From: SKUL01 sp964487545
Lineage (GTDB): Bacteria; Bacteroidota; Bacteroidia; Flavobacteriales_D; SKUL01
Length of the DNA: 64,000 bases
Assembly: GCA_964487545.1 (NCBI GenBank)
Contig: CAZARI010000014.1
Coordinates: 3,124 to 67,123, forward strand
Direction: 5' to 3'
Below are positions 36,030-44,303 of the stretch, piece by piece. A program made the position numbers and the translations under genes. The first letter of the stretch is position 1; every line of letters starts with the position of its first letter. The notes under the pieces were generated by a model. The model searched no databases, was not told the DNA's origin, and worked only from the letters and a program-made list of their open reading frames with translations.

Positions 36030-36944
36030 ATGCGCATTTTCATCACATATCTCTTTTTGATGACGGGCCTCGTTGCCGGTGCGCAACACGATCCGCTGGT
36101 GAGTCAATACCTGTTGAATGGTCTGGTGATTAATCCAGCCTACACCGGTAGTCGTGAGGTTTTTACCGTAAATGGATTGTACCGAAACCAGTGGGTGGGA
36201 ATCGACGGAGCGCCCGTCACGCAGGTGATCAGTGCCCACACTCCGCTAAAAAATAAAAGCCTTGCACTTGGCATGCTGTTCAGCAACGAGAAAATCGGTG
36301 TCAGTAATTCTACCTCCATCAATGCCAATGTGGCCTATCGGATTGCGATGAACAAGGCCACCTTGTCGTTTGGAGTTTCGGTGGGAATGAACCTGCTGTC
36401 GTCCAACTTCACCGAACTGGCCACAACCGAAGGAAATGACCTCGCGTTTGCCGGTGATCTGCGCAGCAATATTCAACCCGACTTCGGTGCGGGAATTTAT
36501 TACCAATCTAAAAAGTATTTTGTTGGACTTTCCATTCCGCGTTTCATCAGCAGACAATACCACTATACCGACGGGCAACTCGATATTCAGTCGAAAGCCG
36601 GCGTGCACAACCTGATTCTGAACGGTGGAATGCTGGTGAAGCTTTCCAGCCAATTTAAACTCAAGCCCTCTACCCTGCTGCGCTACGCCCAGTCTGGTGA
36701 TTATCAAATAGACCTGAACGCCAATCTGATTTACAATGACTTTTTGTGGCTCGGTATCTCCTACCGCCATGCCGAATCGGTGGTGGCATTGCTCGAGGTG
36801 CAAATCAACCAGCAATTCCGCGTAGCTTACGCTTATGACTATTCTTTGAGTATTTTCAGGAAATACACCTCCGGATCGCACGAAATTGGGTTGCAATACG
36901 AATTCGGTTACCGCGTAAAATCAATGGATCCGAGATTTTTTTAA
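36030..36944 (+). CDS. PorP/SprF family T9SS outer-membrane protein
   Basis: A 304-residue outer-membrane beta-barrel of the PorP/SprF family. A signal peptide (ends GLVAGAQ) is followed by the family's opening motif HDPLVSQYLLNGLVINPAYT and RNQWVGIDGAPVTQ, then amphipathic strands to the C-terminus. SprF-like proteins are needed for secretion or attachment of type B substrates and are usually encoded next to the substrate they serve. Here the ATG lies four bases after the giant type-B gene, and the stop overlaps the ATG of the PorE-like gene by one base (TAATG). The dedicated role for the 1695-residue protein is inferred from this arrangement. Confidence 0.92.
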   Translation: MRIFITYLFLMTGLVAGAQHDPLVSQYLLNGLVINPAYTGSREVFTVNGLYRNQWVGIDGAPVTQVISAHTPLKNKSLALGMLFSNEKIGVSNSTSINANVAYRIAMNKATLSFGVSVGMNLLSSNFTELATTEGNDLAFAGDLRSNIQPDFGAGIYYQSKKYFVGLSIPRFISRQYHYTDGQLDIQSKAGVHNLILNGGMLVKLSSQFKLKPSTLLRYAQSGDYQIDLNANLIYNDFLWLGISYRHAESVVALLEVQINQQFRVAYAYDYSLSIFRKYTSGSHEIGLQYEFGYRVKSMDPRFF

Positions 36945-39091
36945 TGAGAAGATTGGTTTACATAGCGACTTTAGTGCTACTGAGCCCTTTGATGCAGGCA
37001 CAAGCAGAATATGAGGTGTTGCCCGTTTCTAAAATCAACACCAGCTATAACGAGTTTGCACCGCGGATGCACAACAATGGGGTGCTTTTTTGCTCCAACA
37101 AAAAAGATGAGATTTTTATTTCCTACCTCAACCACGAAAGTGGTGACCCACTCACCCGGATTTACTTTGCGGAACAAAATAAAAACGGCCGATTTAGAAC
37201 AGAAACACCGTTGCAGTTTGAAGAAAACCAACGAATCGACTTTGGACCTTTCGATATTTTTCAGGATTCACTGCTCGCTTTCACCAGAAGCTATGTGGAA
37301 GACAAAAAGCCGGCTTTGGGCATTTTCTTCTCTAACCCCACAGGCGATCGCTGGAGCGCACCACAGCCCTTTGAGCACAACCGCAACGGCTACATGGTGG
37401 GGCATCCGGCGTTTAGTCCCGACGGAAGAAGGATATATTTTTCGGCCAACTTTGAAGACTCGCACGGCAAAGCCGATTTATACTATTGCCAGCGAACAGG
37501 CACAGGTTGGAGCGAACCGATTAATCTTGGCTCACAAATCAACTCAGCCCACAGCGAGCTCTTTCCCTTTATCCATGCCGATGGCGCGTTGTACTTTTCA
37601 TCCGACCGGCCTGATGGCTTTGGCGGATTTGATATTTACCGGATTGCCGACCCTTTTTTTCCTGAAGCACCTCAACTATTATCTGCACCATTCAATTCGA
37701 CAGAGAACGATTTCAGCTATACCGCCAACGCCGATGACAGCCAGGGATTTTTCTCGTCGAACCGCAATGGTTCGGATGATATTTTTGAGTTTAAACTCAC
37801 CCGTCCACACTTCGCATCGTGCGACACGCTTCAGATAAACGCGTACTGCTATGTTTTCAGCGATGAGGCAAATATTTATCTCGATACCCTTCCGCTGCGA
37901 TACGAATGGGATTTCGGCGACGGCATCAAAATGCAGGGCATCGAAGCCGAGCATTGCTACCAGCAGCCCGGTGTTTATCACGTAGCGCTGAACATTATCG
38001 ACACCCTCACCGGTGACTTGTTTTTTAGTCAAGCCCAGTATGAACTCGAAGTCAGTGATATTAAACAAGTTTATATCGAGTTGCCCGACACGGTAGGTGT
38101 TAATACACCGATATTTATGCACAGCCACAACACCTATTTACCTGGTTTTGAAATTGATTCCCATCACTGGTTTCTGCCTGGAAACCAATATGCTGAAGAA
38201 GCGGAGATTCATTTCACCTTTTCTGAAACCGGGCAATTCACTATCCAACTCGGTTTGCGTAGCCAACCCGATTCCCGTGAAATACGACAGCAGGCATGCG
38301 TAGTGCGCAGCGTGGTTGTGGTAGAAGAAGAATTGCTACCTGTGGCCTCTGCGCAAAATATTGCCCGGTCGGGCGGAGATCAAAATAATGACAAGGATAT
38401 TTTTGGCTACCTGATGGCGCATAGCGATACCATTACATTGAACAACATCTTTCCCGATGAGACCTTGTTCAGGGTTGAAATCAAGAAAAGCAAACAGCGA
38501 ATCTCTACGCTCGATCAGTTTTTTGATGAGGTAAGGGGGACCTACGAGGTGCACGAAAATTTCATACCAACCGACAGCACATTCAGCTATGCCGTAGGTG
38601 AGGAAAAGGAACTCGTCAACACGTATCCCATTTATTCGGATATCAAGTTGATGAAATACGATGAGGTGCGGGTTAAGGCCTATCTCTCCCAGTATGTGTA
38701 TGATCTGGATTCGCTGGATCAAATCAGTGTGGAGGATATAGATAATGTCATTTTCCGAACGGGATCCATTTATTTTGAATCGGACGAGGTAGCACTGATG
38801 CCCGAAGCTCATACTACGCTTAACAAGATCGTTCATTTGCTGAATCAATTCCCCACATTGATCATCGAAGTAGGGGCACATACTGACAATGTAGGTGATG
38901 AAACCTACAATCAACACTTATCTAAAGAGCGCGCCACATCTGTAATCAATTATTTGGTTAGGCACAACATCCATGCGTCGAGACTCATCGGAGTTGGTTA
39001 TGGTACCGCCTTTCCGATTGCCGACAACTCGAACGAAGAAGAACGCCAGCAAAACCGGCGCGTAGAATTTAAAGTAATCTCAACCCATTAA
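36944..39091 (+). CDS. PorE-like PD40/PKD/OmpA periplasmic protein
   Basis: A 715-residue exported protein. After the signal peptide (ends PLMQAQA) come PD40/WD40-like propeller repeats (MVGHPAFSPDGRRIYFSAN, ALYFSSDRPDGFGGFDIYRI), a PKD domain (YEWDFGDGIKMQGIEAEHCY), a mixed region, and a C-terminal OmpA-like peptidoglycan-binding domain. The diaminopimelate-contacting pair is D648 (GAHTDNVG) and R663 (LSKERAT), with the 15-residue spacing seen for D271/R286 in Acinetobacter OmpA. The domain set resembles PorE of the T9SS but lacks the N-terminal TPR. It probably ties the PorP/type-B surface protein unit to the cell wall. Confidence 0.88.
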   Translation: MRRLVYIATLVLLSPLMQAQAEYEVLPVSKINTSYNEFAPRMHNNGVLFCSNKKDEIFISYLNHESGDPLTRIYFAEQNKNGRFRTETPLQFEENQRIDFGPFDIFQDSLLAFTRSYVEDKKPALGIFFSNPTGDRWSAPQPFEHNRNGYMVGHPAFSPDGRRIYFSANFEDSHGKADLYYCQRTGTGWSEPINLGSQINSAHSELFPFIHADGALYFSSDRPDGFGGFDIYRIADPFFPEAPQLLSAPFNSTENDFSYTANADDSQGFFSSNRNGSDDIFEFKLTRPHFASCDTLQINAYCYVFSDEANIYLDTLPLRYEWDFGDGIKMQGIEAEHCYQQPGVYHVALNIIDTLTGDLFFSQAQYELEVSDIKQVYIELPDTVGVNTPIFMHSHNTYLPGFEIDSHHWFLPGNQYAEEAEIHFTFSETGQFTIQLGLRSQPDSREIRQQACVVRSVVVVEEELLPVASAQNIARSGGDQNNDKDIFGYLMAHSDTITLNNIFPDETLFRVEIKKSKQRISTLDQFFDEVRGTYEVHENFIPTDSTFSYAVGEEKELVNTYPIYSDIKLMKYDEVRVKAYLSQYVYDLDSLDQISVEDIDNVIFRTGSIYFESDEVALMPEAHTTLNKIVHLLNQFPTLIIEVGAHTDNVGDETYNQHLSKERATSVINYLVRHNIHASRLIGVGYGTAFPIADNSNEEERQQNRRVEFKVISTH

Positions 39092-39104
39092 TCATAAAAA
39101 AGCC

Positions 39105-40073
39105 GTGAAAACCTTCCTTAAATTATTGTTTATGATGGCTTTTATAAAAGCATTTTCCATCCAAGCCCAACCCGTACCTGCCGACGAGGAAAACATACCA
39201 TTTCTGGTAACATTCGGATCGGAGAGTTTGACCAGTTGGGGTGATGACGACTTTTCGCAAACATTTTTCTTTGTGGTGCCCGAGGATAACATCACCCCGA
39301 TATATATTCGTGTATTTGATCCAGATACCGGTGGCGAACACGACGAGCAAAAGTCAGACTGGAACACCCAATCGCGATTTTCGGTTTACGGCGGAAAAGA
39401 ATGTATTACCCACCCCGACGCTACAGGCTCCGACCCGGTTGGGAATTACAAAAGCGGCAACTTACTCGCTTCACGTGTTTTTGGACAATCTGATAAATAC
39501 GATAATAATTGGTACACTTTCGGACCGTTTAACCCAACCGAAGGAGAGCTCGTTCCAAAATATGGCGGCTATGTTTTTAAGGTCATTTGCGAAGGCGTTT
39601 CGGGAGATGACGGCAACCTATACCGCTACTTTCTGAGCAGTCAGCCCAATGCCAATGAGCCCATCGAGGGCGGCAATGCATTTACCTTTGAATATACCTT
39701 CAGGCTACATGATGATCCTGCACAAGTATCACACATCTATCCGTTTATTGACGATCGCGTCATTTCCATTAAACAATCCAACTTCGACTGGGACCATGAC
39801 GGCGTGATTAAAATTGTATCAAAGGCAAAACCGGGACTTGAAATCACCCCTTCGGGCGACAATGAGTGGAGCACCAGCGAACATAAAATCGTTGAACGCG
39901 AACACAATTCATCACTCGACATACAATTTATCAAAAGCAGCAACACAATCAGAAACAACAACGTAGTAATTGCCGTAAGAAACCAATATGGTGAATTTCT
40001 ACCCTTCTATACCGTTCCGATCGGAGGCATTCCGAAGTATCAGCCAAGCATTAAAGTAGTAAAGAAAAGATGA
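39105..40073 (+). CDS. Exported protein of unknown function in the type-B cassette
   Basis: A 322-residue protein that I do not recognise. The start is GTG at 39105, followed by a signal peptide (FLKLLFMMAFIKAFSIQAQP). The mature part is rich in aromatic and acidic residues, lacks obvious repeats, and shows phrases such as SQTFFFVVPEDNITPIYIRV and VFDPDTGGEHDEQKSDWNTQ, suggesting beta-sandwich folds in the first 200 residues. It has very few cysteines, no sorting domain and no TM helix after the signal, so it is probably periplasmic or associated with the outer membrane. It sits between the PorE-like gene (13 bases) and the phosphatase receptor (ATGA overlap), which strongly links it to both. 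Confidence 0.75.
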   Translation: MKTFLKLLFMMAFIKAFSIQAQPVPADEENIPFLVTFGSESLTSWGDDDFSQTFFFVVPEDNITPIYIRVFDPDTGGEHDEQKSDWNTQSRFSVYGGKECITHPDATGSDPVGNYKSGNLLASRVFGQSDKYDNNWYTFGPFNPTEGELVPKYGGYVFKVICEGVSGDDGNLYRYFLSSQPNANEPIEGGNAFTFEYTFRLHDDPAQVSHIYPFIDDRVISIKQSNFDWDHDGVIKIVSKAKPGLEITPSGDNEWSTSEHKIVEREHNSSLDIQFIKSSNTIRNNNVVIAVRNQYGEFLPFYTVPIGGIPKYQPSIKVVKKR

Positions 40074-43000
40074 CCATTCCAAAACACTTGTTGCTGATCG
40101 CCCTCGTACTGTGGAGTTTTGCCGCATTCAATCAATCATACATCTTTAACAACTTTAACGTTGAAGACGGCATTTCGCATCCCTTTATTTACGATATCAC
40201 ACAAGACGATCGCGGATATCTGTGGATTGCAACCGGAGAGGGGTTATCCAAATTCAATGGATTGCATTTCCGAAACTTCTTTACGGCAGATGGATTAACC
40301 GAAGACTTTGTCAGCACGCTATTCAAAGATTCGCAAAAAAGACTGTGGTTAGGCCACAACAAGGGCGGCGCCACCCTTTATGAAAACGACGGATTCACTA
40401 CCATTGGCACGGCCAAACATTTCAATACTGTGATACGCGCCATCCGCGAAGACGATGACCACAATATCTGGTTTATTTCGCAGCACAGCGGAATGATCAG
40501 AATGGATAAAAACAACGATATGGCGGTATATAAAGAGCCATTCTCAGCGTTGTTGCTGTCCGATTTGCAGATCACCGATAAGGGACAGATGCTGGTAGGA
40601 ACCCACGAAGGATTGTATTTCTACCTGCTCAATGAGAATTGGCAAGAGCCGGAATTTAAAATGGTGGTACCCGATATTCCGTTAACCAAAATCAATTCGA
40701 TTACACCCGGAAAAATGCCCGGTGCTTATTATGTCGGTACCGAAGACGAAGGGCTGTACAAAATTCAGGTACGCAGCAACCACCGGGTAGTTGTTACGCC
40801 TATTGCACCAAATCTCTCTCTCGATCAATACCATATTCAGTCGGTGATTGAAGAGCCCGATCAAAGTCTGTGGATCGGAACTTTCGGAAACGGGTTGCTT
40901 CGTATTGCGTCTTCAGCAATTAAAGATCACTATACGATTATCAGCAAATTCAATGAAGCTAACGGACTCGGGTCAAATGACATCCGCACCGTTTTTAGTG
41001 ACCGTGAAGCGAACATCTGGGTTGGGAAATTTGGTGGAGGACATGATGCCGGAGGCGTATCCAGCCTCAGCAACAATGCGTTTTTATTCTACGAAACGCC
41101 CGAGCTCTCCCCTGATGGATACTACTCGGTATATCAACGTGAAAATCAATTCTGGATGGGAATGAAAACCAGTGTGATGCTTGTTGATTCGGGAAATTTT
41201 ACCACACCGCGTATTTTTTCTATTCAAAACGGATTGCCCCGAACCACTTGGTCGTCGATGTTCGTTGACAAGGACATGGGTGTTTGGACCGCCTCTTCTA
41301 CCAAAGGCCTCTACTACAAACCGCCTGGTGACACGGTGTTCCGTTCACACCCCCTTTCGGGCGATCGGCTGAGCCTGGCCATCAACGACCTCACCGGAAA
41401 CGATACCCATTTGTGGGCAGCAACAAAAAACGGCATCTACGAAATTCATCGAGAAACAGGAGAAATCACCTGGTATAATAAGCTTGATGGGCTGGAACAC
41501 AACGTGATAAAAGCGCTCTTTTTGGACGAGAAAAATAACCTCTGGTATTGTACCGCTTCGTCCTATCTGAGCTACATCAAGAACGGCAACATTGTGAACA
41601 TCATGATTTCGGAAGACCTGCGGGTTCACGATCAGGTTGCCATCACCAAAGACCTCAACGGAGATATCTGGCTGGCCACTAACGGCGGCGGCCTCTTTAT
41701 TTTTGATTACGAAAGCATCAAAACCATTAACGCCCAAAGTCACGGGCTTAAATCAAACTTTTGTTACAGCATTGAAATTGACCATCAAAACAAGGTTTGG
41801 GTAGGGCATAAAGGCGGAATGAGCTGTTATAACCCAAAAAACAATCAGGTGCAGGTATTCGATCAGGCACAAGGTATGCTCTTTGATTTTCAGCCCAACG
41901 CGGTTTTTAAAGATGCAAATGGTGAAATCTGGTGGGGAACCAACAAAAATCTGGTGCGCTACAATCCGGCCAAAGACATTCAAAACAGCATTGCCCCAAT
42001 CATCAATCTCGAAACCATCGCCATCGACGACGAACCCTATACCAGTCGCGATATCAGCCTGCCTTCAGGAGAATACAAGGTGAAATTTGAATTTCTCGGC
42101 CTCAGTTTTCGCAAGTCCAACGAAGTTACCTACCAATATATGCTTGAAGGTCACGACCGCGATTGGCAGGAAATTAGCCAAAACAACGAAGCATTTTACA
42201 GTAAAATCGACCCGGGACATTACACCTTTCGGGTGGTGGCTTTTAATAGTGACGGCATTCGATCGGCCATTCCGGCGGAGGTCAAAATTCACATTCAAAA
42301 ACCCTACTGGCAGCAATCGTGGTTTATCGTGGTATCTGCAATATCCATTGTGCTGTTAATGGTGATGGGGCTCAAGCTGCACGACCGCCGACAAAAGCGA
42401 ATCAGAAAATACCTGAAAAAGAACCTCGACATCAGAACGCGCGAAGTGCAGGCCAAAAGCCGAGAACTGGAGAGAAAGAACAAGGATATTACCGCCAGTA
42501 TTCACTATGCTAAAAAAATTCAGGACGCCACCCTGCCCCATCAGTGGAAACTGCAACAATATTTTGCGGGATCATTCATTTTCTACAAACCACGCGACAT
42601 CATCAGTGGCGATTTTTACTGGTATAAAGTAAAAGGCGATAAACTCATTGTGAGTGTTGCCGACTGCACGGGTCACGGTGTGCCGGGAGCGCTGCTCAGT
42701 ATGATCGGTTCCACCAAAATGAATGACATTATCAGTAATGCAGATGTGGACGCTCCAGATCAAATGATGCGAAAACTCGACGAAGAACTGCGACAGGTAC
42801 TTCAGCAGTCTGTGCAATCGAGCGGACCGCAAGACGGAATGGATGTGGTTATTTGCGAAATAGACCTCAACACCCATCACCTTCGCATCTGTTCGGCTTT
42901 GGGCAATGTTTATGTAGCACAAAACAACCGGGTGCACAAAATTTCCGGTGACCGCAATTCAATTGGTGGACATAACTTCGGAAAGGAAAAGAAATTTACC

Positions 43001-43240
43001 CTTCACGAGATGCAAATGAAACCGGGCGACACCCTGTATCTGGCCAGTGATGGTTATCAGGATCAGTTTGGCGGTTCAAATGGCAAAAAGCTTAAGCGCA
43101 GTGGTTTTATGGATCTATTGCTGCAAATCAGCACACTGCCAGCACAAGATCAGCATCATGCCATTGTGGAATATTTCGATCAGTGGAAAGGTGAGCTGGA
43201 ACAGGTAGATGACGTATTGGTGTTGGGACTTAAGTTCTAA
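40070..43240 (+). CDS. Transmembrane beta-propeller receptor with cytoplasmic PP2C (SpoIIE) phosphatase
   Basis: A 1056-residue one-protein signalling receptor. Signal peptide; periplasmic two-component-regulator-type propeller repeats (ITQDDRGYLWIATGEGLSKF, DLNGDIWLATNGGGLF) to about residue 650; a Y_Y_Y domain (about 665-740, YQYMLEGHDRDWQEIS); one TM helix (about 748-770); a charged coiled coil; and a SpoIIE-type PP2C domain (about 840-1056). Metal-binding Asp residues are intact: D848 (SGDFYW), D865 (ADCTGHGVPGAL), D994 (ASDGYQD) and D1047/D1048 (VDDVLVLGL). Such phosphatases usually act on STAS anti-anti-sigma proteins, but none is encoded nearby. It overlaps the preceding gene by four bases, placing it in the type-B surface-protein operon. 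Confidence 0.9.
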   Translation: MTIPKHLLLIALVLWSFAAFNQSYIFNNFNVEDGISHPFIYDITQDDRGYLWIATGEGLSKFNGLHFRNFFTADGLTEDFVSTLFKDSQKRLWLGHNKGGATLYENDGFTTIGTAKHFNTVIRAIREDDDHNIWFISQHSGMIRMDKNNDMAVYKEPFSALLLSDLQITDKGQMLVGTHEGLYFYLLNENWQEPEFKMVVPDIPLTKINSITPGKMPGAYYVGTEDEGLYKIQVRSNHRVVVTPIAPNLSLDQYHIQSVIEEPDQSLWIGTFGNGLLRIASSAIKDHYTIISKFNEANGLGSNDIRTVFSDREANIWVGKFGGGHDAGGVSSLSNNAFLFYETPELSPDGYYSVYQRENQFWMGMKTSVMLVDSGNFTTPRIFSIQNGLPRTTWSSMFVDKDMGVWTASSTKGLYYKPPGDTVFRSHPLSGDRLSLAINDLTGNDTHLWAATKNGIYEIHRETGEITWYNKLDGLEHNVIKALFLDEKNNLWYCTASSYLSYIKNGNIVNIMISEDLRVHDQVAITKDLNGDIWLATNGGGLFIFDYESIKTINAQSHGLKSNFCYSIEIDHQNKVWVGHKGGMSCYNPKNNQVQVFDQAQGMLFDFQPNAVFKDANGEIWWGTNKNLVRYNPAKDIQNSIAPIINLETIAIDDEPYTSRDISLPSGEYKVKFEFLGLSFRKSNEVTYQYMLEGHDRDWQEISQNNEAFYSKIDPGHYTFRVVAFNSDGIRSAIPAEVKIHIQKPYWQQSWFIVVSAISIVLLMVMGLKLHDRRQKRIRKYLKKNLDIRTREVQAKSRELERKNKDITASIHYAKKIQDATLPHQWKLQQYFAGSFIFYKPRDIISGDFYWYKVKGDKLIVSVADCTGHGVPGALLSMIGSTKMNDIISNADVDAPDQMMRKLDEELRQVLQQSVQSSGPQDGMDVVICEIDLNTHHLRICSALGNVYVAQNNRVHKISGDRNSIGGHNFGKEKKFTLHEMQMKPGDTLYLASDGYQDQFGGSNGKKLKRSGFMDLLLQISTLPAQDQHHAIVEYFDQWKGELEQVDDVLVLGLKF

Positions 43241-43307
43241 CCCAACGGAACGGATTTCACAGACTCATAACCTGAGTAAAATCATATTTCTGCATTGCGA
43301 ATCACTG

Positions 43308-43315
43308 TACATTTG
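43308..43315 (+). promoter_or_regulatory. -7 box upstream of nadA
   Basis: TACATTTG matches TAnnTTTG and ends 28 bases before the nadA ATG at 43344. A TTG lies ten bases upstream (43295-43297). It supports the short nadA start and separates nadAB from the preceding operon. Confidence 0.5.
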
Positions 43316-43343
43316 CGTGGAATTAATGTTGATTTCATTTGCT

Positions 43344-44303
43344 ATGAAAAAGCAGGAGCTAAAAGAAGAAATTGCACGGTTAAAATCGGAACTCAACGCT
43401 GTGATCCTCGCACATTACTATCAGGAGCCCGATATTCAGGAAGTGGCCGACTTTGTTGGCGACAGTCTGGCACTCTCTCAAAAAGCAGCACAAACCGATG
43501 CCGATGTGATCGTTTTTGCCGGTGTGCACTTTATGGCCGAAACCGCCAAAATTCTCAATCCCAATAAAAAAGTACTGCTGCCTGATATGGACGCAGGCTG
43601 TTCGCTCGCCGAATCGTGCCCGCCCGATCTGTTCGAGGATTTTGTAAAACAACACCCCGATCACGCAGTGGTGACCTATATCAATTGCAGTGCGGCCATC
43701 AAGGCATTGAGCGACATTGTCTGCACCTCATCCAACGCCGTTAAAGTCATCAACTCGATTCCAGAGAATCAACCGATCATTTTTGCACCAGACAAAAACC
43801 TCGGCAAATACCTTATAAAAACCACTGGCCGCAATATGGTTTTATGGGATGGAGCCTGCGTGGTTCACGAAGCCTTTTCTGCCAAGAAACTACTGCAACT
43901 GCACGCCAAGCACCCCGATGCGCAAATCATTGCACACCCCGAATCGGAAGAAGTTATTCTGAAAACGGCCACCTTTATCGGCTCTACGGCACAGATGATT
44001 CGATACGTAAAAGAAAGTCTGCATTCTACTTTTATTGTCGCCACTGAAGCCGGCATTTTGCACGAAATGGTGAAAGTAGCCCCTGAGAAAACACTCATTC
44101 CCGCGCCCGCCGAAGAGGACAACACCTGCGCCTGCAGCGAATGTGCTTTTATGAAGATGAACACCCTTCAAAAGTTATACAACTGCATGAAGTTTCAGCA
44201 GCCCGAAATTTTTGTTGAAGAAGCACTCCGAACGCGTGCCCTGCTGCCCATTGAGCGCATGCTTCAACTTTCTGCCGGAACTCCCATGCCCCAACCCGCA
44301 TGA
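43344..44303 (+). CDS. nadA: Quinolinate synthase
   Basis: A 319-residue [4Fe-4S] enzyme that condenses iminoaspartate with dihydroxyacetone phosphate to quinolinate in de novo NAD synthesis. Three repeated NadA motifs are present: AHYYQEPDIQEVADFVGDSL, VFAGVHFMAETAKILNP and IAHPESEEVILK. The cluster cysteines are those in DIVCTSSNA, WDGACVVHE and SECAFMKMNTL. An upstream in-frame ATG at 43209 overlaps the phosphatase gene and would add 45 residues; 43344, downstream of a -7 box, gives the standard N-terminus MKKQELKEEIARLKSE. It overlaps nadB by four bases (ATGA), forming a two-gene pathway operon. Confidence 0.95.
   Translation: MKKQELKEEIARLKSELNAVILAHYYQEPDIQEVADFVGDSLALSQKAAQTDADVIVFAGVHFMAETAKILNPNKKVLLPDMDAGCSLAESCPPDLFEDFVKQHPDHAVVTYINCSAAIKALSDIVCTSSNAVKVINSIPENQPIIFAPDKNLGKYLIKTTGRNMVLWDGACVVHEAFSAKKLLQLHAKHPDAQIIAHPESEEVILKTATFIGSTAQMIRYVKESLHSTFIVATEAGILHEMVKVAPEKTLIPAPAEEDNTCACSECAFMKMNTLQKLYNCMKFQQPEIFVEEALRTRALLPIERMLQLSAGTPMPQPA

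Noticed and set aside
36246..36896. 216-codon open frame antisense to the first PorP gene
   Set aside because: Shadow of a barrel gene whose frame is supported by family motifs.
37011..37838. 275-codon open frame on the plus strand inside the PorE-like gene
   Set aside because: Out-of-frame shadow of the PD40 region; its translation has no recognisable family and the real frame has signal peptide and domains throughout.
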